From: Arenicola marina
Lineage: Eukaryota; Annelida; Polychaeta; Arenicolidae
NCBI GenBank assembly: GCA_964019135.1
Contig: OZ025257.1
Location: 23,916,352 to 23,980,351 of the forward strand
Reading direction: 5' to 3'
DNA length: 64,000 nucleotides
This document shows positions 46,265-60,114 of this stretch, in pieces (within the stretch, counting starts at the first letter, position 1; every line of letters starts with the position of its first letter). The position numbers were made by a program, and so were the translations under genes. The notes beneath the pieces were generated by a model, which was not told the DNA's origin, did not search any database, and saw nothing but the letters and a program-made list of their open reading frames with translations.

Positions 46265-49200
46265 GATATTGTTGATGAAAAAGATACAACTGATGTTTTA
46301 AAACTTGCTACGGGGGGAGGGGGAGGGGGGGGTGAGCGACTTTCCGTCTATAGAGCGGTTTGCTGTGACAAAAATAATACGGCTAGCGAATCTGCATTGA
46401 GCGGCGAGAGAGGTTAATGGAAAAAAGCTACCCCTTTCGAAACCTAGTAAGTACACCCCCCCCCCCCCCCCACAATCCCCCGCCCCCCGGGCGCGGCTCT
46501 TTCAGCAATGTCAAATCGTGTCAGGTCAGTTTGGTGGAATTTGGATGCCAATGTCAGGTGTCGATTTTTTCGAAACAGCAATTAAAAATATATATATATG
46601 AATATACAATGAGCACGTGGCGAACATACGGGCATTATCAATAATACCTGTCCCTGATGGATACAGGTGGGGGATCCAGGGAGTCCGGACCCAACCACCA
46701 CCCCCTTGCTGGAGCGTGAACCACCGTCTCTGGTGCAAATTGTTCAACACATTAAACATTAAACAAATAAGCATAAAAGCCTAAATGTCATATCACGATT
46801 AGTAATGCTCGAATAAACCCTTAAGGTTGGCTAGACCTCGAAGCTGTATAATCAATGTGACTAATACCGGTCTCTATCAATGAATCACATAGATAAAAAC
46901 CTGCCAGTCGATGCAAGTACACATGTGGACCAATCCAGGCATTCAAGTGGGACGTAGTAACGACTTGGCTCGCACCAGCGTGAAGTGCTCAACGTACGAT
47001 AGCGAGGCAGAGCGTTAGCCCCTCTACCACGCGTTCAATACCAGTCGCGACAAGTCTGCGGAACCCGTATGTGAACCAACCCCGATCGGGGTAAAAAGTT
47101 ATTTTTCGCGAGCAATATATATTGGTAGAGTTTTTGTGACCTATACTTGTGTGATGTGTGCCCTGGTTCTCGACGAGGCAGATTATCGCGTTACCTGGAT
47201 AGACCCAACTCGAACCCGATCGAGTGTCGTCGGATCGTTATCTACTCTAACGAGCGACAATGGGTCCTATAATGTTATTGTACTTCGTCCACGCGTGATC
47301 TTATGCAAATACAATAACACCAGAGTTCTCTCGTCCTTATTTTATCATGATGCCGGGTCGATATATATAAATATAAGCATATATATCATAGTAGTCCAAA
47401 TAAATCGCTTTGGGATTTTGTTTCTGGGTTACGCTCAATAAATGCAATGAGGGGCGGATCCAGATATCTGGAATAGGGATAGGGGGACCGGTTTCAGGGT
47501 CTGATCCAGATATCCTGCATAGGGTAGGGGGGCGGTTTTGGTGTTCGTATGTTAAATGGTATAAATTTCGCCCCTAAAAGGAGGGGGGGGGGCGTAAACT
47601 GCAGTGGCAACATACATCTACAAAGAAATAAGTTAAATGGGACATTTATTTATCGCAATTTGTACACGAAAATTGTAGAAATAATCGGTTCATGTATCTC
47701 GTGTAATGTCTCGTAGCGGCTACATTGTATTTTTGGGCCACGTTGATGCGCAGTTCAATGCGAACATAAACGGTAGGTATGTGTGGGCTCAGGCCGGGGA
47801 GGGGGATACAAATCTGGTGAGGAGGGGGGGGGGGGTCCGCGAGTGCTCCTTGATGCCTGAGAGAGCGAACATTTGTGATGAAAAAGATACCCTTACAGAA
47901 CGGATATTTTAAAACGTGGGACCCGGTGGGGTCTCTGAAAATGTGCGATCTTCCGAGTGGATTTTGGCGGTAAAACGCCCCGACCGAACGAATTTTGGCG
48001 GCGAAAGAGGGCTTTACCGCGGACCCCCCCCCCCCCCTTCCCCCCCTCCCAACCCAGCAATGTATTAAGTATCCCTCTCCCGTGTGTATGGTCTTATTGC
48101 GGGTGTTGCTGGCATTGATCTTCTGCTACATTGAAACAGTTGTTTCCATCCAAAACCATGCAAGGATATAAAGTTGTTACATTCTAAGGCCTGATTAGTG
48201 CAAGAATGCTTCATGTGTTTCACTTAGTTGAAACAAAAAAATATTGCCTGGAGCCTGCTCAGCATCCATAAAAATGGTGCAAGAAACCGTGAACTACACA
48301 CAAATCTGTGACGTAGTTCCCATAGTTTTCAACTTGCGGTCAGCTGTCAAGCAAAAAATTAGTCCGTAAGGAACGACAATGTGGTGTTTTTCACACGGTT
48401 TGCATTCTATATATATGTTTTAAATTTATTTAGTTTGGTCGTTGCGACCTGCCGACGCTACATATGAACCACGTGCGAAGTCAAACGCAACTTGGCTGGA
48501 GTATAGGGGGTGCGGGGCGCTCCAGAGGTGAAACGTATGACTAGGGACGGTGGGCGCTTCAAAAGCTCATTAATTACCGGGATGCTTTAGAGGGATTGAC
48601 CTGCCATCCTTCCTCCGATTGTACCCCCCCCCCCCGCCCCCCCGTCTCTCCATGGTATCCCGGCTCAACGATGGACCAACAGACGGCGTTAACAGCCACA
48701 TCGATCAATGGTTCCTTAGGACTTTGAGGTCGCAGGTGGCGCTCTCGTAATGCCTACGACGGGGAATGAATTTAATACTGATTAGTTTATCTATCTAAAG
48801 GCTTATTGTAATGGGCTCAGACCGTCGTCACATTTATTGACCCTGCCAGCAGTATTAGTTAGTAGCTGGCTGCGTTTCTCCCTTCTCAAAGACAATGGTC
48901 GCAGGTGGCTATGGCGTAAAGATGGAATGAGGAAAGAATACATTTCGGGACGGATCCGGCGGGTGGCCGGGAGTAGGGAGGAAGGGTGGGGTAAAGGGGT
49001 AAGGCTGCAGGGATGGCGACATATCTCTTTGGGTAAAATAGGTACGCTTTGATTGCCCAATGCGAGGAGTGGTCGACGTGGGGGTTGACGTAGCTGTTGG
49101 CGGGGGCTCTTGAAAGAGAAATGACACCCTCCACCCACCTTCCTTGCCCTGCCCCCCCCCCCCCACCCCGCCCTTCCATCCACCCCCCACGACGCTCCCA

Positions 49201-50747
49201 AGTTGATTAGTTCTGATACGGGGCATTGTGTTCAAAGACGTTATCACCGTCTTTGTTCGCCTACTATAATACTGATTATCTTGGGGTGGCCTTTATTAGC
49301 CACGCCTCGTCGTACTCGAGGACCGTCTCCAAGCATCTACTCCCTCAACCTCTATAGGGGGGAGGGGGGGGGGGGCACATTTTCCGATCTCCGTGACTGG
49401 CATCCATTAATTTTGGGAGATTCGCTATTAGATTTTGGGAATTTTTGGGGATCGTTATCCGAAAAATTCCTGGTTCAACGCGATCAGTTATAGCAGACTG
49501 TGAATTCCTCGATATTAGTGATATCAGTTTTAACGAGTTCGATTTCCCTCTTTTTCCTCATTCTCGCTCTCCAACTCTGTCTCTCTCACATGATTTAATG
49601 TCTCTTTTTACTCAGTCTAACCGTCTTTCTATCTGTATCTAACCTACATCTCTGCCTGTGTCTGGTATTCTCTATCTATCTAACTTACTCCCTCCCGTTT
49701 CTTTTTTCCAGGAGACCTGTGATCTGTCCGCCATTTTGCTACCTGATACCGATCTCCCGCCAGAGGGCGTTCCGCATATGTGTAACGTACCCCCTTTTTA
49801 TATATAGGGGGTAGTGTTTAGCCAGTGCGATGGTGGGATATCCCTATCCACAGTACCTTCGCCTATCCTTCAATCTCGACTTCTCGTTGTGTACTTTTAA
49901 AACTCTGAACTCAAACGTATGAGGAGACAACCTCTGGTTCGTTCCTTAAACTGACCTGGGCTCACTATTAACTAACCTTCCTGCAAATATAAATTCCTAA
50001 ATGTCCGTAACTAAGACTCCCAAACTTCGGAACTCAACCCGCATAAAACGATTACGCTACTATACGACAAGGAAACAACGTACGAGACACCGCCAAACAA
50101 CACTGATAGTGATCAGTCAATTCATTACTTTATTCTATGCTACGAAATTCGATACATATACGACGAAGGTATGAGCCAAGACAAAACCACGAGGCATCCA
50201 TAACCTAACCGGTTCCAACCGGTTTCAACCGGTTGACCACGCCTGAACTTACGCCTGAACTTAGGCAAACAACTCACCAGCTCTCTGCAGCACCAGTCCA
50301 TACATATAACGTCCGCTCAATGAATTCTAACTAAGGTAACTTGCGACACACTGCCGCGTTAAACCCGTGTAATGGGTATCACCCTCCCCATGACCGATCC
50401 AGCTAAGGTCTATCAGTATCACCTGTCTCAAATACAGCGTGATCCGGAGCTATGGGTGTCCAGCCTCTCGGGATGGCCCACCGTTCCGCCTGGCGACGTA
50501 ACTGGTCGCGGAATGATCCGCTTTTAGTCACCCTCAGGGAAGAACTGCTCCAGAGCACTGGGCACCCGCTTTTATGGGGGCTCTGGGGGAAGGCGCAATG
50601 AATTCTGGGCATCCTTACTGTCTAGCCTCGTTCCCTCCCCCATAACCGTGCCCAAAACATGGCTGCACACCCGTGATAATAGTGAAACATGTAAACTATA
50701 CCACAGAAAATAACGGACTACCTGCCGTGATACAACTAAAGCTAAAC
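46265..50747. other. Intergenic, no gene recognised
   Basis: Contains a single-copy relative of the 34-bp unit at 47840-47915 and many poly-G/C runs (46318, 46457, 47586, 48026, 48626, 49153). No recognisable protein domain. Confidence 0.5.
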
Positions 50748-50947
50748 NNNNNNNNNNNNNNNNNNNNNNNNNNNNNNNNNNNNNNNNNNNNNNNNNNNNN
50801 NNNNNNNNNNNNNNNNNNNNNNNNNNNNNNNNNNNNNNNNNNNNNNNNNNNNNNNNNNNNNNNNNNNNNNNNNNNNNNNNNNNNNNNNNNNNNNNNNNNN
50901 NNNNNNNNNNNNNNNNNNNNNNNNNNNNNNNNNNNNNNNNNNNNNNN
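50748..50947. other. Assembly gap (200 N)
   Basis: Exactly 200 N, a conventional size for a gap of unknown length. It stands at the edge of the next tandem array, so the array is probably longer than shown. Confidence 1.
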
Positions 50948-53900
50948 TACCCACCCACTCCCCCTCCTCACCATCTCTCCACCATTACACACCCCCTCCC
51001 CCTCCTCGCCATCTCTCCACCATTACACACCCCCTCCCCCTCCTCGCCATATCTCCACCATTACACACCCTCTCCCCCTCCTCGCCATCTCTCCGCCATT
51101 ACACACCCCCTCCCCCTCCTCGCCTTCTCTCCACCCTTACACACCCTCTCTCCCCCTCCTCGCCATCTCCCCCCACCCTTACACACCCTCTCCCCCTCCT
51201 CGCCATCTCTCCACCCTTACACACCCTCTTTCCCTCCTCGCCATCTCTCCACCATTACACACCCCCTCCCCCTCCTCGCCATCTCTCCACTCTCACACAT
51301 CCCCTCCCCCTCCTTGCCTTCTCTCCACCCTTACACAGCCCCTCCCCCTCCTCGCCATCTCTCCACCCTTACACACCCCCTCCCCCTCCTCGCCATCTCT
51401 CCACCCTTACACACCCCCCTCCCCCTCCTCGCCATCTCTCCACCATTACACACCCCCTCCCCCTCCTTGCCTTCTCTCCACCCTTACACACCCCCTCCCC
51501 CTCCTCGCCATCTCTCCACCATTACACACCCCCTCCGCCTCCTCGCCTTTTCTCCACCCTTACACACCCCCTCCCCCTCCTCGCCATCTCTCCACCCTTA
51601 CACACCCCCTCCCCCTCCTCGCCTTCTCTCCACCCTTACACACCCCCCTCCTCGCCATCTCTCCACCCTTACGCACCCTCTTTCCCTCCTCGCCATCTCT
51701 CCACCGTTACACACCCCCTCCCCCTCCTCGCCATCTCTCCACTCTTACACATCCCCTCCCCCTCCTTGCCCTTCTCTCCACCTTTACACACCCCCTCCCC
51801 CTTCTCGCCATCTCTCCACCCTTACACACTCCTCCCTCCTCCTCCCATCTCTCCACCGTTACCCACCCCCTCCCCCTCCTCGCCATCTCTCCACATTTAC
51901 ACACCCCTCTCCCCCTCCTTGCCTTCTCTCCGCCCTTACAACACCCCCCTCACCCTCATCGCCATCTCTCCACTGTTACACATTCCCCTCCCCCTCCTTG
52001 CCTTCACTGCACCCTTACACACCCCCTCCCCTCCTCGCCATCTCTCCACCCTTACACACCCCCTCCCCCCTCCTCGCCATCTCTCCACTCTTACACATCC
52101 CCTCCCCCTCCTTGCCTTCTCTCCACCCTTACACACCCCCTCCCCCTTCTCGCCATCTCTCCACCCTTACACACCCCTCCCCCTCCTCGCCATCTCTCCA
52201 CCCTTACACACCCCTCTCCCCCTCCTTGCCTTCTCTCCACCCCTTACACACCCCCTCCCCCTCCTCGCCATCTCTCCACTCTTACACATCCCCTTCCCCC
52301 TCCTTGCCTTCTCTCCACCCTTACACACCCCCCTCCCCCTCCTCGCCATCTCTCCACCCTTACACATCCCCTCCCCCCTCCTTGCCTTCTCTCCACTCTT
52401 ACACACCCCCTCCCCCTCCTCGCCATCTCTCCACCGTTACACACCCCCTCCCCCTCCTCGCCATCTCTCCACTCTTACACATCCCCTCCCCCTCCTCGCC
52501 ATCTCTCCACCATTACACACCCTCTCCCCCTCCTTGCCTTCTCTCCACCCTTACACACCCCCTCCCCCTCCTCGCCATCTCTCCACCATTACACACCCTC
52601 TCCCCCTCCTTGCCTTCTCTCCACCCTTACACACCCCCCTCCCCCTCCTCGCCATCTCTCCACTCTTACACATCCCCTCCCCCTCCTTGCCTTCTCTCCA
52701 CCCTTACACACCCCCTCCCCCTCCTCGCCATCTCTCCACCCTTACACACCCCCTCCCCCTCCTCGCCTTCTCTCCACCCTTACACACCCTCTCCCCCTCC
52801 TCGCCATCTCTCCACCCTTACACATCCTCTTTCCCTCCTCGCCATCTCTCCACCGTTACACACCCCCTCCCCCTCCTCGCCATCTCTCCACTCTTACACA
52901 TCCCCTCCCCCTCCTTGCCTTCTCTCCACCCTTACACACCCCCTCCCCCTCCTCGCCATCTCTCCACCCTTACACATCCCCTCCCCCTCCTCGCCTTCTC
53001 TCCACCCTTACACACCCCCTCCCCCTCCTTGCCTTCCCTCCACCCTTACACATCCCCTCCCCCTCCTCGCCATCTCTCCACTCTTACACATCCCCTCCCC
53101 CTCCTCGCCATCTCTCCACCATTGCACACCCCCTCCCCCTCCTCGCCATCTCTCCACCGTTACACACCCCTCTCCCCCTCCTCGCCATCTCTCCACCTTT
53201 ACACACCCCTCCACCTCCTCGCCATCTCTCCACCCTTACACACCCCCTCCCCCTCCTCGCCATCTCTCCACCGTTACACACCCCTCTCCCCCTCCTCGCC
53301 ATCTCTCCACCCTTACACACCCCTCCCCCTCCTCGCCATCTCTCCACCCTTACACACCCCCTCCCCCTCCTCGCCATCTCTCCACCCTTACACACCCTCT
53401 TCCCCTCCTCGCCATCTCTCCACCATTACACACCCTCTCCCCCTCCTTGCCTTCTCTCCACTCTTACACATCCCCTCCCCCTCTTTGCCTTCTCTCCACC
53501 CTTACACACCCCCTCCCCCTCCTCGCCATCTCTCCACCCTTACACACCCCCTCCCCCTCCTCGCCATCTCTCCACCCTTACACACCCCCCTCCCCCTCCT
53601 CGCCATCTCTCCACCATTACACACCCCCTGCCCCTCCTTGCCTTCTCTCCACCCTTGCACACCCCCTCCCCCTCCTCGCCATCTCTCCACCCTTACACAC
53701 CCCCTCCGCCTCCTCGCCACCTCTCCACCATTACACACCCCCTCCCCCTCCTCGCCATCTCTCCGCCATTACACATCCCCTCCCCCTCCTTGCCTTCTCT
53801 CCACCCTTACACACCCCCTCCCCCTCCTCGCCATCTCTCCACTCTTACACACCCCCTCCACCTCCTCGCCATCTCTCCACCCTTACACACCCCCTCCCCC

Positions 53901-53951
53901 TCCTAGCCATCTCTCCACCATTACACACCCCTTCCCCCTTCTCGCCGTCTC
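50948..53951. repeat. 37-38 bp pyrimidine-rich minisatellite, about 80 copies
   Basis: The unit reads CTCCTCGCCATCTCTCCACC then CTTACACACCCCCTCCCC. Because 38 is not a multiple of three and the unit has no stop in any plus frame, several plus frames stay open for 750-1077 residues. These are not genes. Confidence 0.97.
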
Positions 53952-56591
53952 TCCACTTTTTCCGTTACCATATAACAAGATGAGTTCTGCCAATGCTCTG
54001 CAGACTATAATGCAGATAAATTACCCTGAAACATAGCTCCGGTCTTTTCGTAATTCCAGCCTCCTTTCGTGACAGGACATAAAACTCACAGAACGCGTCA
54101 ACGGTAAACCATGGAGGCAGCCCATTTAATGACATCCTTTCTCTCGTCTATACCACTAGCGTTTTTGGCAGGAACCATTTTGTCTTAAAAACGCCCATCC
54201 TTTTATCTGTTCACCGGCAGGCTTATATCATTGAACGAGACGAGGAGGGGAACAAAGGAGGGGAACAAAGGAGGGGAAGTTGGTGGAAATGCATTGGATA
54301 AGATGGCATTGTTAGTGTCTCGGCGAGATCAGGTTGGTAAATTTTTCCAAAACAGACTTTAGGTGACGCCATGCAACGACGCGTTTGCATGGCGTCTTGG
54401 CAAAACTATGTATAGCATCCAATGGCTGTAAACGTCACAAATCCCCCTCATAGGTATATATAGCTATATAATATATATTTACAGTAGAATCTCAATCAAC
54501 CGTGAATGTGCGATATATTCGGTCTGCATATCCGGTTTTAACAGGATAAAGTTTCGAGTACGAACGTTTCTTTTCTGGTCCGGGAAAAATTTGCTCCTAT
54601 ATATTATTGGCTGGGGCTCGGTTTAGATTACTCAGAGTTAGGTAGGCCTAATAAAGAAGGTTTTTTTACTATATATAAAGATCGGCCTGAATAAAGCCTT
54701 ATTTCTGTGCAGCAGCATCGATCTATATATATATCTCATATATCATTAAAACATCTCTAGATATCTAAGGTCAGTGAGTGCATCGCAAAGTTTTCCGGAG
54801 CTGCAACATCACATTCTGCTAACATACATCAGGACCAATGCACATTTAACATTGGCATAAGCATAAATTGAGGATGCATACGATTCATTCTGAAAGGGCT
54901 AAAAGTAATAAGGAGTTTAATCAGTCATACAATCTTCAGTTAAGTCTTTTTGAATTGATAGTTTTCTATACCAACATGTTGGGCTTCGCTCTACAATATT
55001 TTAAATAAACCATAACAGAACACCTTCATTCGCTAGATGGCGCTCCGTCCCTCGACCCAGGTATACTGTTGCTGGGAGGTACTGTGTATGGTCCTGGAAG
55101 CAATTTACCGGGACGTTCCACTATTCTATGTTATAAAAATGAATCTGCACGTGTTATAGATAACACCGTATGGACCATATGGATAAAGGGGAATTAGATT
55201 GTCCGGTATCCTTTGTTAGATTGGGCGTGGGGCGGGGGGCTCTCCTTATAGGGAAAAGGAGGCACTATTTTAAATTAAATTTAAAACGAATAAATAAACG
55301 CACTCCCAACCTTCAGGTTTAAGTTTCTTTCGGAAGGATATAACTGCCATGTAAGTTCCTCGATTAGAGGTGTTACCCCCGGGATAAGACTCCGTTCCGC
55401 CCTTCACCCTCCTCAGTGATATCATATATGGCCCTTGGGTAGGTTAAGGTGTCCTTCTGAAATGAGCCAAGCAACCAAAATGGCGCCTGATCTGTATTTA
55501 TAAATTATCTCTCTATATATATATGACCTGTTTACTTATTCAGCTTATCATAATGGGTGAGACCATTGTTCGCGGCTCTGGTGATCCGATGGCTACAACA
55601 CGTGGCCCCGGTGAGACCAGCCAGCTCGCGATAATATTTTAACTATAAACCACATACCGCTGAGAGACTGCCGCCGTTGGCCCAGACACATCCAGGGTAG
55701 GATGAATACCGCCACTTAAATAGTGGCAGACACCACCGTCAGCAAGGCAACCAATTAAGCAGCCAAGAAACTAAGAATAATTTCCACCTTCGTAGCAACG
55801 AAAATATCGGGTCCAGGTCCATGTTTATACAGGACAGTGCAGCTGGGTAGAGAATTTAAGGACGCCTTGACTTGTACACCTAAGGTCGTATGTATATTAT
55901 ATTGTCGCCACAGGAAGAATCAGGGGTCTGCCATAGGCCTGCCATTCAAAAATGTGTGGTTCCCAGTCAGTAGTCGCTCGGGCAAACGTTCCACTTGTTA
56001 TACTGCTATAGCATGCACAAACGTGGCCCAAACAGCCAATCCACTATGTGGACAGGGACGACCCCCCCCCCCACCCCCCCCCCCCCCTTCTACCCACCGC
56101 AAACTGACATTGATTAGTTGGTCCAACAACATCCTTCGTTCCGCATACATGGGATGTTATCTAATTCCACACGGCGATAAAGGATTAATCATCTAAAAGA
56201 GTTACCATGGCAGTGAGTCTTCAATGAGGCACGTGACAGTCGGGTTGCCGAGCGAGAAGTATGTCATCAAATACAAAGTCCGGTCTGAGCGCGTATGCCA
56301 AGGTCATTGCACCACACATCGCCCAGCGGTCGTTATACCATAGGCTATTGTTCACGGGTTCCCGGAGAGGGGGGGGGGGGGGCCGGGGGCACTACACTAT
56401 ATAGTTATAGTTATACATATGTGCCGCTCAAATAACCCCTTTGTTCGCCTTCTTTCTCTCAATCCCCGAAGCAGAAAGCTGCAATTTCTCTCGATGTTTT
56501 TTTCTCAAAATTGCAGTTCTTGACTCTAGATGTAATCTAGTTGATATCGAAAGTGCTCAACTGGAATAATTAAGCTTCAGACACTTTGAGT

Positions 56592-56735
56592 GTCAGTACC
56601 TATTTTTATGCCCTTTTTAACCACAAATTTCTGTCAGTGGATATTTTTGATGCCTTTTTAACCACAAATTTCTGTCAGTGGATATTTTAGATGTCTTTTT
56701 AACCACAAATTTCTGTCAGTGTCCATTTTAGATGC
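56592..56735. repeat. 41-bp tandem repeat, about 3.5 copies
   Basis: TTTTTAACCACAAATTTCTG followed by TCAGTGGATATTTT repeats with a 41-bp period. Confidence 0.9.
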
Positions 56736-57784
56736 ATTTATATACAACAACAAATTATCTCTCGATGACCACAAATTCGCGCACTTATCTCTCACTCTCC
56801 AAATGTTCTCCATGGCTTGGGCGGCACACCCCCGTCACTGTAGTAATGTAGTGCCCCCCCCCACCCACCGCCCGCCGGGGTTAGGTTATCGCTTTCAATA
56901 TGTAATGTTTAAACGGCCTCCACTAACTACGCTAACGAGGATCCGGTGTTGAGATAGAAACCTGGGCTTGTAGACATAAACAGGTTTCAGACTCATGCGC
57001 TTTTTAATAGTGCCTTCCAGTAACAGCAAACGTGGATGGAGGGACGGCGCCCCATCTAGCGGACGGAGGGGTTTTATTCTGGTTTATTTATGATTAGAAC
57101 TTTGTGGACCAGCTATTTATCAACAAAGGACTACATAAAATGTGAACATAAACAACATGTGTTTTAGCTTACATGAGGAAAGCCTGATGTTTCTATAAAA
57201 CAGAAGCCTGGTTTCTGAAGGAAGTGTGTGGATGGTGCTGGGCGGATGTACATGTCGTCACCAAGACAAAAATGAACTAATTTCGTGAAAATTATCTTCA
57301 TCATTATTTGTCCCGATGTAGCCCATTAAAAATGAGGCAATTTCCAGATCAAGGAATGAGGCTATTTCCAGATCAAATATTACCTCCCTAGCTTCGTTCT
57401 AACATGCAGTAAGTACTGCAATTATCGCCTGACTAGCATGCTAATAATGAGCACAATAAGTAGTCTAGACCTACTAAATAGGTAGTTAATTTCCAGCAAC
57501 CCTTCGCTCCGTGGCACGTGGATTGCCTGCCGCCTGGCAACGGAGCCCCCCGCACCCCAGCCCCAACCCCCCCTACCCTTCCTACCCCCGGCTCATGCCA
57601 GACTGCTGCTAATGGCCTCATCGAGGAAAGTATCGGATATATATAGTCAGACATATATCTCATGACTGTAAACCTCGGCTGGTTCCGGTGGCTTGGAGCA
57701 GATACTGCTTGAGAATTGTGGCATCTACTGGGGTATGACATGATTGAAGACCGGATCCTGGTAGGGGAGGGGAGCGGGGGTTCT

Positions 57785-57965
57785 CCATGGCGCGCGCAGT
57801 GGGTAGCGCCCTAGACTGCGGATCAATTGGTCCTGGGTTCGAATCCTGACTTGAGCCCATAATCTGGGGAATGTGTTTTTCAAGCACCCGTCATTGTCAC
57901 TTTCAGGTTCCTTGGCCCAGTTTAGCCCTTGTGTGCACAAAAGCGGCCCAAAACACCAATTTATT
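57785..57965 (+). mobile_element. tRNA-derived SINE, family 2, copy 2
   Basis: Head with A-box-like GCGCAGTGGGTAGCGCC and B box GGGTTCGAATCC, then CCCATAATCTGGGGAATGTG, a GTTCCTTGGCCC block and a GTGCACAAAAGCGG tail. Same layout as 27560-27772. Confidence 0.75.
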
Positions 57966-58102
57966 TCATTTTATGTAATTGAAGACTGATCGAAGTAATG
58001 GAAATCAAGAAGCAGCTCATCGACCTGGTGTAACAGTTATATAATATACATGTAAGTAATATCGCCTCCCCACCACCCCGTCCACCTCTGGTTCCCGAGA
58101 TT

Positions 58103-58257
58103 CAGTGGCAAATGAGGGTGTGGATCCGGAGAGAAACTAGCGACAGGGGAGGGGGGGGGGCGAGTGCCTTCTGTGCCCCCTGTGCCCCCCTTCTTCTGAG
58201 AAAGGGGGGGGGGGGCACGTGCCCCCTGTGCCCACCCACCCCCTGGATCCGCCACTG
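58103..58257. mobile_element. MITE-like element with CAGTGGC and GGATCCGCCACTG ends, copy 4
   Basis: Starts CAGTGGCAAATGAGG, ends CCTGGATCCGCCACTG, with G and C runs inside. Shares its interior with 42597-42777. Confidence 0.65.
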
Positions 58258-59514
58258 GGGATTGTAGGTCTTCCGCTATTCCTTCGATGATGCGCTTCTC
58301 GCACTAGCCTCCAATTCTCCGCGTTGTAACATTACCTCTCGGCTTCAGCGGGAGGGGACGTGTAGGTATTACGTATATTCGAACGTTTGCTTTCCGAGTA
58401 TTCAGCAGCCAGCAGCGATATAGTAGAAAATTGGGTTTCCCCACATGGCATATCGAGACAATGGTAAAATATGGATGGTTAACATTATAAATTCATGTCC
58501 ATGTCCGCTTGATGATGCATGACTGGATATCTATCTGGTTTTCATGCTGTTCTTATGGATATATTGTTGAATTTGCGCCGGTCCCACGTCTAACAACATT
58601 GTATTCACACTGATTTCAGCTCAGCGAGGCATTATCAATTATTGCTTGGAATGTATTATTTATTTTATGTCTACATTATTCCCCAGGACCTCGTCCACTG
58701 CATGTACATACGGTTGTCATCAGGGGATCAAACGTTAAACCTCTGATTCTAGCTTCATACAAATACAGTCTTTTAAGACCTGAATCCCAATATAGCGTGT
58801 CATCAAGGTACAATATCCGTGAGTTTTATTTGGGTGCACAATTAGAAATATTTCTCTTTATTTCATTTGATGCGTTAAAACATCAAGAAATAGTCAGCGG
58901 CGACCATTCGAGGCTTCGTGACGGCAACGTAGGTTCCCTTTTGTAGAGCCGCATGGTGCGCAGTACGCATGAGACGTGCAGTCACACTGTTCATTTCGGC
59001 AAAAACTTCGCTAGGTAAAGTAATATTCCAGATATTATAAATTCAACACATCGAACACGTACCAAGTTACCTTGCCTCCAAAACGCCAATCGACCTGCCT
59101 ATTTAGATAAATTCGGAACCTGTCTATGATTAAAGTAGCATGATCAACAGTTAACCCGGAACATACGTCTACGTCACTTGGCGTGAAAATTTCAGCTACT
59201 ATTGTTCAGAGTTTATGCCCAAACTATTTCAGATTTCGTGACTGAGAAGTACCACACTTACCATACTAAGTGCCTTATATTTGGCACCACCATCTAGATT
59301 GTTTAATCGTTTTACACTTCTATGAGTAAATTATATTAATAGTGCGAATTAATTGCCATCCAAACAGCTTTCGATGGCATATGTTTTTGAGACATAGCTG
59401 TACATGCCTATTTTTAGATTATTTTTTTCGATTATCAAAATTCCTTTAGTGATAAGCACCGCGGACTAATATCAAAACGCGCTCAGTGATACGAAACGCG
59501 AACTAATATGAAAA

Positions 59515-59650
59515 CTAATAATAACTTATTGTGAATAATAACTTATGGTGAATAATAACTTATTGTGAATAATAACTTATTGTGAATAATAACTTATTGT
59601 GAATAATAACTTATTGTGAATAATAACTTACTGTGAATAATAACGTATTA
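59515..59650. repeat. 17-bp minisatellite, about 8 copies
   Basis: The unit GTGAATAATAACTTATT repeats with a 17-bp period; decayed copies continue to about 59720. Confidence 0.95.
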
Positions 59651-59917
59651 TAAATAATGAATAATTGTGAATAATGGCGAATAAGAATTTATTTCGAATA
59701 ATGTGAAATAAAACTTTATTTCGAATCTTGGTAAATAATAATTGTTTATGCATAATGGTAACTTCATCGTGCGAGAACTTACGGCTCCGTCTTCCCTTCT
59801 GGTATATTTTATGTTTGCGCTATGTCACCATCACGGTTGACGTTGGAGTCCTACAGGGGACCGGTATGATATTATTAGCCCCATAAAACGTCCCTTCGGT
59901 CGCTGTAAGTGTTGAGA

Positions 59918-60114
59918 AAACCCTCGTTACGGTAACCCTCGTTATGATAACCCTCGTTACGGTAACCCTCGTTACGGTAACCCTCGTTACGATAACCCTC
60001 GTTACGGTAACCCTCGTTACGGTAACCCTCGTTACGGTAACCCTCGTTACAGTAACCATCGTTAAGGAAACCCTCGTTACGGTAATCCTCGTGACGGTAA
60101 CCCTCGTTCGTAAC
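59918..60114. repeat. 15-bp minisatellite, about 13 copies
   Basis: The unit GGTAACCCTCGTTAC has a 15-bp period. It gives 5-residue TRVTV-like frames on both strands. Despite the TAACCC it is not the animal telomere repeat. Confidence 0.95.

Larger units (their letters stand above)
53952..59514. other. Intergenic, no gene recognised
   Basis: Holds the small repeat at 56592, a SINE at 57785 and a MITE at 58103 (listed). The remainder is AT-rich with no domain-bearing open frame. Confidence 0.5.

Noticed and set aside
44868-46289. 473-residue histidine/arginine-rich protein
   Set aside because: Product of the 34-bp minisatellite read three units at a time.
50673-53906. Proline/serine-rich proteins of up to 1077 residues
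   Set aside because: Low-complexity 37-38 bp repeat open in several plus frames; the frame runs through the N gap.
59918-60114. Interstitial telomere repeat
   Set aside because: TAACCC is part of a 15-bp unit with CTCGTTACGG; this is not (TTAGGG)n.
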